Below are positions 14,777 to 20,360 of a DNA stretch of 33,625 bases, in pieces. Under the pieces are notes generated by a model that was given only the letters and a program-made list of their open reading frames with translations, did not search any database and was not told the origin of the DNA. The DNA lies in NCBI GenBank assembly GCA_002327335.1, contig DCVH01000021.1, positions 1 through 33,625 on the forward strand. Reading direction: 5' to 3'. Positions within the stretch are counted from its first letter, which is position 1; each line of letters opens with the position of its first letter. Made by a program: the position numbers and the translations under genes. This stretch comes from Patescibacteria group bacterium UBA2193. GTDB lineage: Bacteria > Patescibacteriota > Minisyncoccia > Moranbacterales > DUUL01.

Positions 14777-15916
14777 ATGAAATATTTTATCAAAACATTT
14801 GGTTGCCAGATGAATGAAAGTGACTCCGAACGACTCGCTACGTTTTTTGAGTCCCAGGGATTCGAAAATGCAGAAGAAATTAATATGGCTGATGTTGTGA
14901 TATTCAACACTTGTGGTGTTCGGCAAACCGCCGAAGATCGAGTCTATGGTCAAGTCCATAATCTTCGAAAAAAATCCCCAGCAGTAAAAATCATTATCAC
15001 TGGCTGTGTTGCCCATCGCAAAGATGTTCAAAGAAGATTAAAAGATAAGGTTGATTTATTCACCAGTATTAAAAATATTTCAAAAATTAAAAATTTAGAT
15101 TTATTTAAAAATCAAGAATTAAAAATTAAAAATTCTACTAAAGAATATCTCGACATAATCCCAAAATACGCCAAAAAAAATTCCGCTTTCCTTCCAATTA
15201 TGACCGGTTGCAATAATTTTTGCTCCTATTGCGTGGTTCCCTATGCTCGCGGAAGAGAAAAATCACGACCAATTGAAGATATTTTTAAAGAAATTAAAAA
15301 GCTTTCTGAAAATGGGTGCAAAGAAATCACTTTACTTGGACAGAATGTTAACTCTTATTTATGTAAAGTAGAAAATACAACTAAAAATTTAAAACATACC
15401 AAGCAATCAAACGACTGGATTCCCGCCTTCGCGGGAATGACAAAGATTGTCTTTCCAACTCTGCTTGATGCATTAGCAAAAACTTATCCCAAGATAGATT
15501 GGCGCTTTTTGACTTCTCATCCAAAAGATTTTTCGGAAGAATTGATGAATGTGGTCGCGGAAAATGAAAATATTTCCAAAGAAATTCATCTGCCATTTCA
15601 GTCTGGCAGTAATAAGATTCTGAAGGCCATGAATCGCCCCTACACCCAAAAACATTATTTTAATCTTATCGAAAAAGCTCAAAAAATAATTCCGAAAGTC
15701 ACCTTCACAACCGATGTAATTGTTGGATTCCCAGGAGAAACTGAAAAAGATTTTCAAGAAACCGTGAAGGTTTTTGAAAAAGTGAAATATACTGAAGCCT
15801 ATATTAACAAATATTCTCCTCGCCCCGAAACCGTCGCCGAAAAACTTGGCGACCCCATTTCGTGGGACGAGAAAAAAAGACGAGAAAAATTTTTAAGAAA
15901 CTTGATTAAAAAATAA
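14777..15916 (+). CDS. miaB: tRNA-2-methylthio-N6-dimethylallyladenosine synthase MiaB, lacking TRAM
   Basis: A 379-aa radical-SAM methylthiotransferase acting on A37 of tRNAs. The N-terminal UPF0004 domain has its three cluster cysteines C10 (FGCQMNE), C46 (NTCGVR) and C77 (TGC). The radical SAM cluster is C145-x3-C149-x2-C152 (GCNNFCSYC). Downstream motifs LLGQNVNSY, TSHPKDF, HLPFQSGS, MNRPYT and TDVIVGFPGET are intact. Two oddities: after NVNSY a loop of about 30 residues includes DWIPAFAGMT (213-222), which is the translation of a REP palindrome (15415-15442); and the protein stops at FLRNLIKK, where homologues continue into a TRAM RNA-binding domain of about 60 residues. Another repeat begins just after the stop codon. 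Residues 100-121 also come from AT-rich spacer-like DNA. The chemistry should be intact; tRNA binding may be altered. Confidence 0.93.
   Translation: MKYFIKTFGCQMNESDSERLATFFESQGFENAEEINMADVVIFNTCGVRQTAEDRVYGQVHNLRKKSPAVKIIITGCVAHRKDVQRRLKDKVDLFTSIKNISKIKNLDLFKNQELKIKNSTKEYLDIIPKYAKKNSAFLPIMTGCNNFCSYCVVPYARGREKSRPIEDIFKEIKKLSENGCKEITLLGQNVNSYLCKVENTTKNLKHTKQSNDWIPAFAGMTKIVFPTLLDALAKTYPKIDWRFLTSHPKDFSEELMNVVAENENISKEIHLPFQSGSNKILKAMNRPYTQKHYFNLIEKAQKIIPKVTFTTDVIVGFPGETEKDFQETVKVFEKVKYTEAYINKYSPRPETVAEKLGDPISWDEKKRREKFLRNLIKK
15415..15442. repeat. REP-like palindrome inside the miaB reading frame
   Basis: CTGGATTCCCGCC, short loop, GCGGGAATGACA, 28 bp. It matches the edges of the copies at 417-466 and 12138-12195 and is translated in frame as DWIPAFAGMT. 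Confidence 0.9.
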
Positions 15917-15935
15917 CCAATATCTTCATCCCCTC

Positions 15936-15955
15936 CCTGCCTACCGGCAGGCAGG
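15936..15955. repeat. CCTGCC-type palindrome after miaB
   Basis: Twenty-base palindrome CCTGCCTACCGGCAGGCAGG, lying within a broader symmetric region (CCCCTCCC on the left, GGGGACCGAGGGGAG on the right, 15930-15981). A second copy in the opposite orientation, one base different, is at 28119-28138. Confidence 0.8.
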
Positions 15956-15995
15956 TTTTCAAAGAGGGGACCGAGGGGAGATTTTTTTGTATTCA

Positions 15996-16032
15996 AAAAG
16001 TCCGAATTGATTCAACCCGGACTTTTATTTTT
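15996..16032. terminator. Bidirectional terminator between miaB and the small-gene operon
   Basis: Stem AAAAGTCCG (15996-16004) / CGGACTTTT (16018-16026), with A-runs before and T-runs after on both strands. It can end miaB (+) and the convergent operon ending at 16025 (-). Confidence 0.75.
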
Positions 16033-16249
16033 TCTGCGACCGTCGCCTCTGTCGCTTTTTACGATAACGAGGGTCGGGTGATGGCAATACGTAGGTGAAG
16101 TTTATTGCTCTCTCAGCAATTCCTTCTGATTGAATAATCAGCTCCCCTGCTGGAGAAAAACACCTTTTTACTTCCCTTTCCAAAAACTCCCATTCTTTTT
16201 CTAGGTACTGTTTCAGAATTTCTTCCTCGGATGAATCTTCATCATTCAT
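16025..16249 (-). CDS. Small protein of unknown function (74 aa), third gene of operon
   Basis: Not recognised. MNDEDSSEEEILKQYLEKEWEFLEREVKRCF is acidic and helical, and the end (PDPRYRKKRQRRRSQKK) is very basic, so the protein is strongly bipolar. The ATG at 16249 shares its A with the stop codon of the gene before (TGATG overlap), and GGAGGA lies 5-10 bases upstream inside that gene, which fixes the start and suggests coupled translation. A GTG one codon earlier is a less likely start. It overlaps the shared terminator by two bases. Confidence 0.65.
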   Translation of the reverse strand: MNDEDSSEEEILKQYLEKEWEFLEREVKRCFSPAGELIIQSEGIAERAINFTYVLPSPDPRYRKKRQRRRSQKK

Positions 16250-16506
16250 CACACTCCTCCTTCTGACAGGATGAGCCTGAGTCTTTCGTGATAAATTTTC
16301 GAAGCTTCTTCGATGTCAATAAGCTTCTCTAGAACATATTTATCTGCATCACTCAAGTCTTTGGTTCCATATAGCTGTCGAATCCAAATTTCCATTATCG
16401 TTTTCAGATCAACATCAGTCGTCGGCGTCGAAGAAAACCTTGTTACCAAAGTCTCAAGGAACTTCCTTGCCTGATCTTTCGTGACAAATTCCCCCACAAT
16501 GTTCAT
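16249..16506 (-). CDS. Small protein of unknown function (85 aa), second gene of operon
   Basis: Not recognised. An all-helical look: FVTKDQARKFLETLVTRF, then VDLKTIMEIWIRQLYGT, DADKYVLEKLIDIEEASKIYHERLRLILS. The ATG at 16506 has AAAGGA 8-13 bases upstream; an in-frame TTG two codons earlier is rejected as it overlaps the spacer. The stop codon overlaps the start of the next gene. No membrane span or metal motif. Tight coupling suggests that the two products work together. Confidence 0.65.
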   Translation of the reverse strand: MNIVGEFVTKDQARKFLETLVTRFSSTPTTDVDLKTIMEIWIRQLYGTKDLSDADKYVLEKLIDIEEASKIYHERLRLILSEGGV

Positions 16507-16526
16507 CGTCAATTCCTTTCAATATT

Positions 16527-16793
16527 TTATTTTCTTCCGTTAATATTTTTCAAAACATCCCCATTCAGATATGGAAAAAACACTTTCCTCCGACATTCCG
16601 GACATCTTATATTCCATCCAACGAATAAGACCTCTTGGGAGTTTATCTTTTTGCCTAATTTATAACCTTTTTCATTTTCTACTGTCTCAAGATGTGCCCG
16701 ACAAAAACCACAAGTGGTCTTTATTCCGGCAGGAGGATTTTCTGGCATTCCAGAACCGGGCCCGAATATACCCGATTTAATAATTTTTGGCAT
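16527..16793 (-). CDS. Small zinc-ribbon-like protein (88 aa), first gene of operon
   Basis: Not assigned to a named family. Two CxxC pairs, CGFC (about 28-31) and CPEC (about 64-67), are spaced as in a zinc ribbon. Between them is a charged segment (RAHLETVENEKGYKLGKKINSQ) and a hydrophobic strand (EVLFVGWNIR). The N-terminus is glycine/proline-rich (SGIFGPGSGMPENPPAG). The ATG at 16793 has GAGGTG about 7 bases upstream. It heads a three-gene unit (16793 to 16025) with a probable promoter at 16848-16876 and a leader resembling that of the gene at 8980. DNA, RNA or protein binding is possible, with nothing to choose between them. Confidence 0.65.
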   Translation of the reverse strand: MPKIIKSGIFGPGSGMPENPPAGIKTTCGFCRAHLETVENEKGYKLGKKINSQEVLFVGWNIRCPECRRKVFFPYLNGDVLKNINGRK

Positions 16794-16805
16794 ATTCGCA
16801 CCTCG

Positions 16806-16844
16806 TCTTTTTTATTGTTAATTGTCAAAAAACATCCATGAAAA
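16806..16844 (-). promoter_or_regulatory. Leader motif shared with the gene starting at 8980
   Basis: The + strand reads CTTTTTTATTGT, then TCAAAAAACATCC and ATGAAA, the same ordered blocks as at 8990-9027. It is about 12 bp upstream of the start codon of the zinc-ribbon gene. See also 8987-9033. Confidence 0.5.
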
Positions 16845-16847
16845 ATC

Positions 16848-16876
16848 AGGATATCAAAGATATCTCGTTGAGTCAA
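16848..16876 (-). promoter_or_regulatory. Possible promoter of the three-gene operon
   Basis: Minus strand: TTGACT (16876-16871), 17-bp spacer, TATCCT (16853-16848). Good -35, weaker -10. Confidence 0.4.
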
Positions 16877-16885
16877 TAAAAGTGA

Positions 16886-17596
16886 TTATTTTTTATTCTC
16901 CCCAATCACCACAAATTCCCCTCGGACTTTGTCGGGGTTTGTTTCAAAATATTCAAGAATTTCATCGACATTTCCTCGTTTTACTTCTTCAAACATCTTT
17001 GTCAATTCTCGGCCAACAACCAAATTCGGCTTGGCCTCTCTCTCAAGACTCAATTCCTGAAGAAGTTTCAAATTTTTAATCAAACGATGAGGAGATTCAA
17101 AAAAAACCACAGGAATTTCACTATCCAAAAGTTTCCCGAAAAACTTGTTACGCCCCTTTTTCTGAGGGGTAAACCCCCAAAATTGAAATTTTGTCATATT
17201 CAGACCGGAGACTGAAATCAAGGCCGTCAAAGAGGATGGTCCGGGAATAGAAATAATCTCAACTTCATCCCCTAAAAGTTCCAGAACTTTTGAAATAAGC
17301 TCATTTCCAGGGTCAGATAGACCTGGAGTGCCTGCATCAGAAACAAGCGCCAAATTTTGCCCATTTCGAAGCTTCTCGATGATTTTCTCCACCTTTTGTG
17401 GGTTGCTTTTTCGATGAAATGAATCTGTCGGCTTGTCGATTTCAAAATGCTTCAAAAGATTCCGCGTCACCCGAGTATCCTCACACAAAATCAAATCAAC
17501 ACTTTTCAAGACTTCAACCGCCCGAAAAGTCATATCCCCCAAATTCCCGATCGGAGTTGCTACTATATATAATGTTGGTATTTTACTGCTATTCAT
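16886..17596 (-). CDS. rsmI: 16S rRNA (cytidine-1402-2'-O)-methyltransferase
   Basis: A 236-aa tetrapyrrole-methylase-fold enzyme that 2'-O-methylates C1402 in the ribosomal decoding centre. Motifs: TLYIVATPIGNLGDMTFRA (8-26), LCEDTRVTRNLL, the SAM loop LVSDAGTPGLSDPG, IPGPSSLTALISVSG, FWGFTPQKKG and VFFESPHRL. The C-terminal small domain seen in some RsmI proteins is missing, since the protein ends at GEFVVIGE. Convergent with nothing; the small operon precedes it on the left and the + strand gene at 17789 starts on the right. No Shine-Dalgarno sequence. RsmH, which methylates the same base, is not in the window. Confidence 0.96.
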   Translation of the reverse strand: MNSSKIPTLYIVATPIGNLGDMTFRAVEVLKSVDLILCEDTRVTRNLLKHFEIDKPTDSFHRKSNPQKVEKIIEKLRNGQNLALVSDAGTPGLSDPGNELISKVLELLGDEVEIISIPGPSSLTALISVSGLNMTKFQFWGFTPQKKGRNKFFGKLLDSEIPVVFFESPHRLIKNLKLLQELSLEREAKPNLVVGRELTKMFEEVKRGNVDEILEYFETNPDKVRGEFVVIGENKK

Positions 17597-17788
17597 TTAT
17601 ATTGTTATTCTTTATAAAACAATTAATCTGATTATGGATTTTCTGAATCAAAAGTCAAATGTCAAAAATCAAAATGTAATTCAAAATCTAAAAATTATTG
17701 ACATTTACAATAAACGTGCCACACTACATTGTCAAGTTCAAAAAGAAACAGGCCTTTAACATCAACTATGAATACAAGGAGGGATAAA

Positions 17789-18028
17789 ATGAATTTAATC
17801 CTTAGAATGAACCAGATGGTTTGGGTGTTTCTCACGGAATTCGGAGAAAAGACCTACATGGAGCATTTTTGTAAACTGGGAAAGCCCCCTCTTCCACTCG
17901 AAAAAACAGAGGGTGGCTGGTCAAAATTTGAACTGCAAGAATTGATGTTCTATTTTGGCTCCCAATGCGAATTTACTGGGCAAAGACAATTCGAGGACAA
18001 TAAGATACTGCTCTTCGAACCAAATTGA
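17789..18028 (+). CDS. Small protein of unknown function (79 aa)
   Basis: Not recognised. Start ATG 17789 is fixed by AAGGAGGG six bases upstream, the strongest Shine-Dalgarno sequence in the window; the open frame extends 20 codons further upstream without support. The protein (MNLILRMNQMVWVFLTEFGEK...) has a hydrophobic start, a central KLGKPPLPLEKTEGGWSKFELQELMFYFG segment and a polar end. The GGWSKFELQELM pattern looks like a short loop followed by a helix. No cysteine pattern; only two cysteines. The gene stands alone with a strong terminator at 18051-18092. A TTGACA at 17698-17703 could be a -35 box, but no -10 box fits at normal spacing. Confidence 0.65.
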   Translation: MNLILRMNQMVWVFLTEFGEKTYMEHFCKLGKPPLPLEKTEGGWSKFELQELMFYFGSQCEFTGQRQFEDNKILLFEPN

Positions 18029-18050
18029 GACGCGGAAACTTCCGAACACC

Positions 18051-18095
18051 AAACGGTCGTCATTCACACAAAACGAATGATGACCGTTTTTATTT
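18051..18095 (+). terminator. Intrinsic terminator
   Basis: Fifteen-pair stem with one G-U pair, AAACGGTCGTCATTC (18051-18065) / GAATGATGACCGTTT (18075-18089), then a T-rich tail. It ends the small gene at 17789-18028. Confidence 0.9.
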
Positions 18096-18138
18096 TCCGA
18101 ACCGCTTAAAGCTAACTAAAAAAACATCTATTAAAAAA

Positions 18139-18723
18139 TCATCTGACTTCACTTTTTCTTTTTTCCAATTCATCCATTGCAATTTTTTTTGAAGAATCAA
18201 AATACAAGAAATTAGACATTTCCATTTTACTCTTCAATATTTCACAATATTCACTTTGAGTAATTTTTGAATGTCTGACATCATCCCAAAAACCAATTTT
18301 CGAGAATCTCCATAATTTATCTGCATCCCTCATAGCTGCCTCATTTTTTGATATAAAAAACTTACGAGTATCATGTTGCGAAATAACCTCTAAAATTTCA
18401 TCTACTAGACTTGAGTCATAATTCACTTTACTTAAAATTATTTTTGCCAACTTCACGCCCTCATCTTGATGCCTCAACCGAACCTGGAGTATTTCGTTTA
18501 GATCATTTCCTTTGTCAAAAATCGAAAACCGTTCTTTTTTAGAAAGTTGGCTCCATCCAATATCATGAAGGATAGCGGAAGGAATCACTACATCATCATT
18601 TAATCCTTCGATATTAGAAAGCTTGGTAGCATAATAAGTCACAATTTCAGCGTGACCCTTATCATCTCTAGCGTCTTGATAAATTAATGCCAAATCCCAA
18701 ATCTCTTTATGTTTTTCTTTCAT
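18139..18723 (-). CDS. HD-domain phosphohydrolase
   Basis: A 194-aa protein with the metal-binding HD signature: H24 (DKGHAE), the pair H53-D54 (AILHDIGWS), a further ISQHDTR histidine/aspartate and a late aspartate in MRDADKLWRF. The order H...HD...H...D is that of HD phosphohydrolases, which hydrolyse phosphomonoesters or nucleotides (dNTPs, cyclic dinucleotides, (p)ppGpp). Substrate cannot be read from the sequence; it lacks the extra domains of RelA/SpoT or HD-GYP proteins. ATG at 18723. The gene starts 19 bp after the end of a frameshifted membrane-protein gene on the same strand, so the two probably share a transcript. Fold call firm, substrate unknown. Confidence 0.82.
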   Translation of the reverse strand: MKEKHKEIWDLALIYQDARDDKGHAEIVTYYATKLSNIEGLNDDVVIPSAILHDIGWSQLSKKERFSIFDKGNDLNEILQVRLRHQDEGVKLAKIILSKVNYDSSLVDEILEVISQHDTRKFFISKNEAAMRDADKLWRFSKIGFWDDVRHSKITQSEYCEILKSKMEMSNFLYFDSSKKIAMDELEKRKSEVR

Positions 18724-18742
18724 AACTTTTCTAAAAAAATAT

Positions 18743-19050
18743 TTACAACCTGATCCAATTAATAATCACCAACATTATCCCTACAACAAAAATCGTTCCG
18801 AAAATGGTTTTGTTGTGTTTTGCAAACCAATTAGGCGACTCTCCTCGGAGGTGTATCGTGCTGCAAGAGGGGTAAAGGGGCAAGTCCATTTGTTAAACAA
18901 AAGCACTAAAATTTCCATAGCAAGCAAACCTATTGAAATGAACAAAATTGAATTGAAAGTGTTAGTGATGCCTGCATATAGAATATAAAAAGTGGCAAGC
19001 ACCATAACTATCCAAATCACAGAATGAATAATTTTTATTAATTTGAGCAT
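18743..19050 (-). pseudogene. Frameshifted small membrane protein (DUF2784-like)
   Basis: The frame from ATG 19050 encodes two membrane helices (IIHSVIWIVMVLATFYILYAG and NSILFISIGLLAMEILVLLF region) and WTCPFTPLAARYTSEE, then runs out of register and stops at 18781. Switching frame near 18840 restores a sensible continuation, ESPNWFAKHNKTIFG followed by a third helix (TIFVVGIMLVIINW) and a stop at 18743. This third segment is what members of this small three-helix family have after the CPxTP motif. So the gene has a one-base deletion or two-base insertion near CGAGGAGAG, either real decay or a sequencing error. The usual linker (an NFDIYLP-like segment) is also absent. The family name is tentative. 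It lies 19 bp upstream of the HD gene. Confidence 0.72.
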
Positions 19051-19112
19051 AAAAAATATTGCTACCTCTAATATGAATTAAATTAGAAAAAACGCTTTTG
19101 ATAAAATAAATT

Positions 19113-19970
19113 CTAAAAGTTAATCTGCCTGTCTTGCTTTTTCATGTTTATTTTTTCCGGTCCAACTTCCATCATTAAAACATTTTCTACTATAAAATCA
19201 AAACAGCCTTTTAATGTGGACAATTCTTTAATTTTTCCTTCAATAATTTCTGGAGCTTTCTTTATTGAATCCAAGCTATCCAGCCCCCAAGGAGAAGATA
19301 TTTCAAATTTAAAAGCAGGCTTTCCCTCGGAATCAATAATGCCAATCCTTATATTGGGATCAGGCAAAAATTCTGCTTCTGTTTTTTGATCTCCTTTCAG
19401 TTTGGCCCGCATATAGGCTCTGTATTCCTGACTGTCTTCTTGTTCGGGACTCAAACTCGCATCCCTCATTTTTTTTGCAATCTTTTCAACTTTCCCTTGA
19501 CCTTCCGCTCCTAATTTTTTCTGAATAAAAGCCAATGGTGCATATGAACTTACTGGATTTTTTTCCTCAAAAACCTTTTCGGAAACATCATCACCAATTT
19601 CTCTGACACTCAAAGGAATTCCCTTTCCCAACCCAGACTCCACATAACCATCGCCTTCATTTTTCTTCAATTCAAAATTGAAACGCTTGGCACGCTCTTC
19701 TGTATTTTCGCCTTCTTTTAACGCAAGAGACCCCGCGATATATTCTGCAATTTCTCTTTTAACAAAAAATCTTTCCGCACCATCTTTTTCTCTGAATTCT
19801 TCCGCGTTATCATCTTCCATTTCAGATTCCATTAAATCAGCTTCACGCGCTAGATTTTCCTCCTCATTTTTTTCTTGCTTAGCTTCAATAACTGGAATCT
19901 CCTTTTCAATTGACGGTTGTTCTTGATTGTTATCAGCTAATTTATTTTCGAGATCGAATTCTGAATTCAT
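19113..19970 (-). CDS. Acidic protein of unknown function (285 aa)
   Basis: Not recognised. The first 70 residues are highly acidic and probably disordered (repeated E, D, Q, N; for example ENLAREADLMESEMEDDNAEEF). The rest is mixed and more folded-looking: FFVKREIAEYIAGSLALKEG, VSSYAPLAFIQKKLGAEGQGKVEKIAKKM, a beta-like IRIGIIDSEGKPAFKFEIS, and a C-terminal helix GCFDFIVENVLMMEVG. No membrane span or signal peptide. The start ATG at 19970 lies 29 bp inside the previous gene (19942-20229), so the two overlap and are probably made together. It belongs to the run of minus-strand genes downstream of smc. Confidence 0.6.
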   Translation of the reverse strand: MNSEFDLENKLADNNQEQPSIEKEIPVIEAKQEKNEEENLAREADLMESEMEDDNAEEFREKDGAERFFVKREIAEYIAGSLALKEGENTEERAKRFNFELKKNEGDGYVESGLGKGIPLSVREIGDDVSEKVFEEKNPVSSYAPLAFIQKKLGAEGQGKVEKIAKKMRDASLSPEQEDSQEYRAYMRAKLKGDQKTEAEFLPDPNIRIGIIDSEGKPAFKFEISSPWGLDSLDSIKKAPEIIEGKIKELSTLKGCFDFIVENVLMMEVGPEKINMKKQDRQINF

Positions 19971-20229
19971 ATAATGTTTCTTTTATTTGGTTATTAAGGG
20001 AATCGAAAAAAATCTGAGGCAAGAATGGTTGTTTTATTTCTTGGAATTTTTCCGAACCTTTTTTAAATTCATTGATTTTATCCAGATCTTCCTGACTCAT
20101 TTTGTCCATAACCAAATCCAATGTTTTTTCAATCGAAACATTCATCAAGTCCCTTATGATTTCCTCTCTCGCCTCCTCCTCCATTTTTTCCAATTCAAGA
20201 TAAGAAATTATCGCTTCTTTTAATATCAT
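19942..20229 (-). CDS. Small helical protein, possibly DUF5663-like (95 aa)
   Basis: Two helical blocks: AIISYLELEKMEEEAREEIIRDLMNVSIEKTLDLVMDKMSQEDLDKINEF. The pattern (a short helix, then a helix rich in E, L, M ending with a second helix) resembles small DUF5663-type proteins common in candidate phyla, but I cannot confirm the family by eye. Start ATG 20229 without a ribosome-binding site. It ends 29 bp inside the next gene. No known role. Confidence 0.5.
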   Translation of the reverse strand: MILKEAIISYLELEKMEEEAREEIIRDLMNVSIEKTLDLVMDKMSQEDLDKINEFKKGSEKFQEIKQPFLPQIFFDSLNNQIKETLYEFRIRSRK

Positions 20230-20360
20230 TGTATTTTAAGTTATTTTAAAAACCACCCCTTCGACAAGCTAAAGCGCCAGCCCATAATCTCTTTTCGGCA
20301 GGTGATTTGAAAATTTTTCCATTTAAAATTCATTGGAAATTAAGAATTGAAAATTGGAAA

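Noticed and set aside
17698..17730. Promoter with TTGACA at 17698 and TACATT at 17725
   Set aside because: The 21-bp spacing is too long for a normal promoter.
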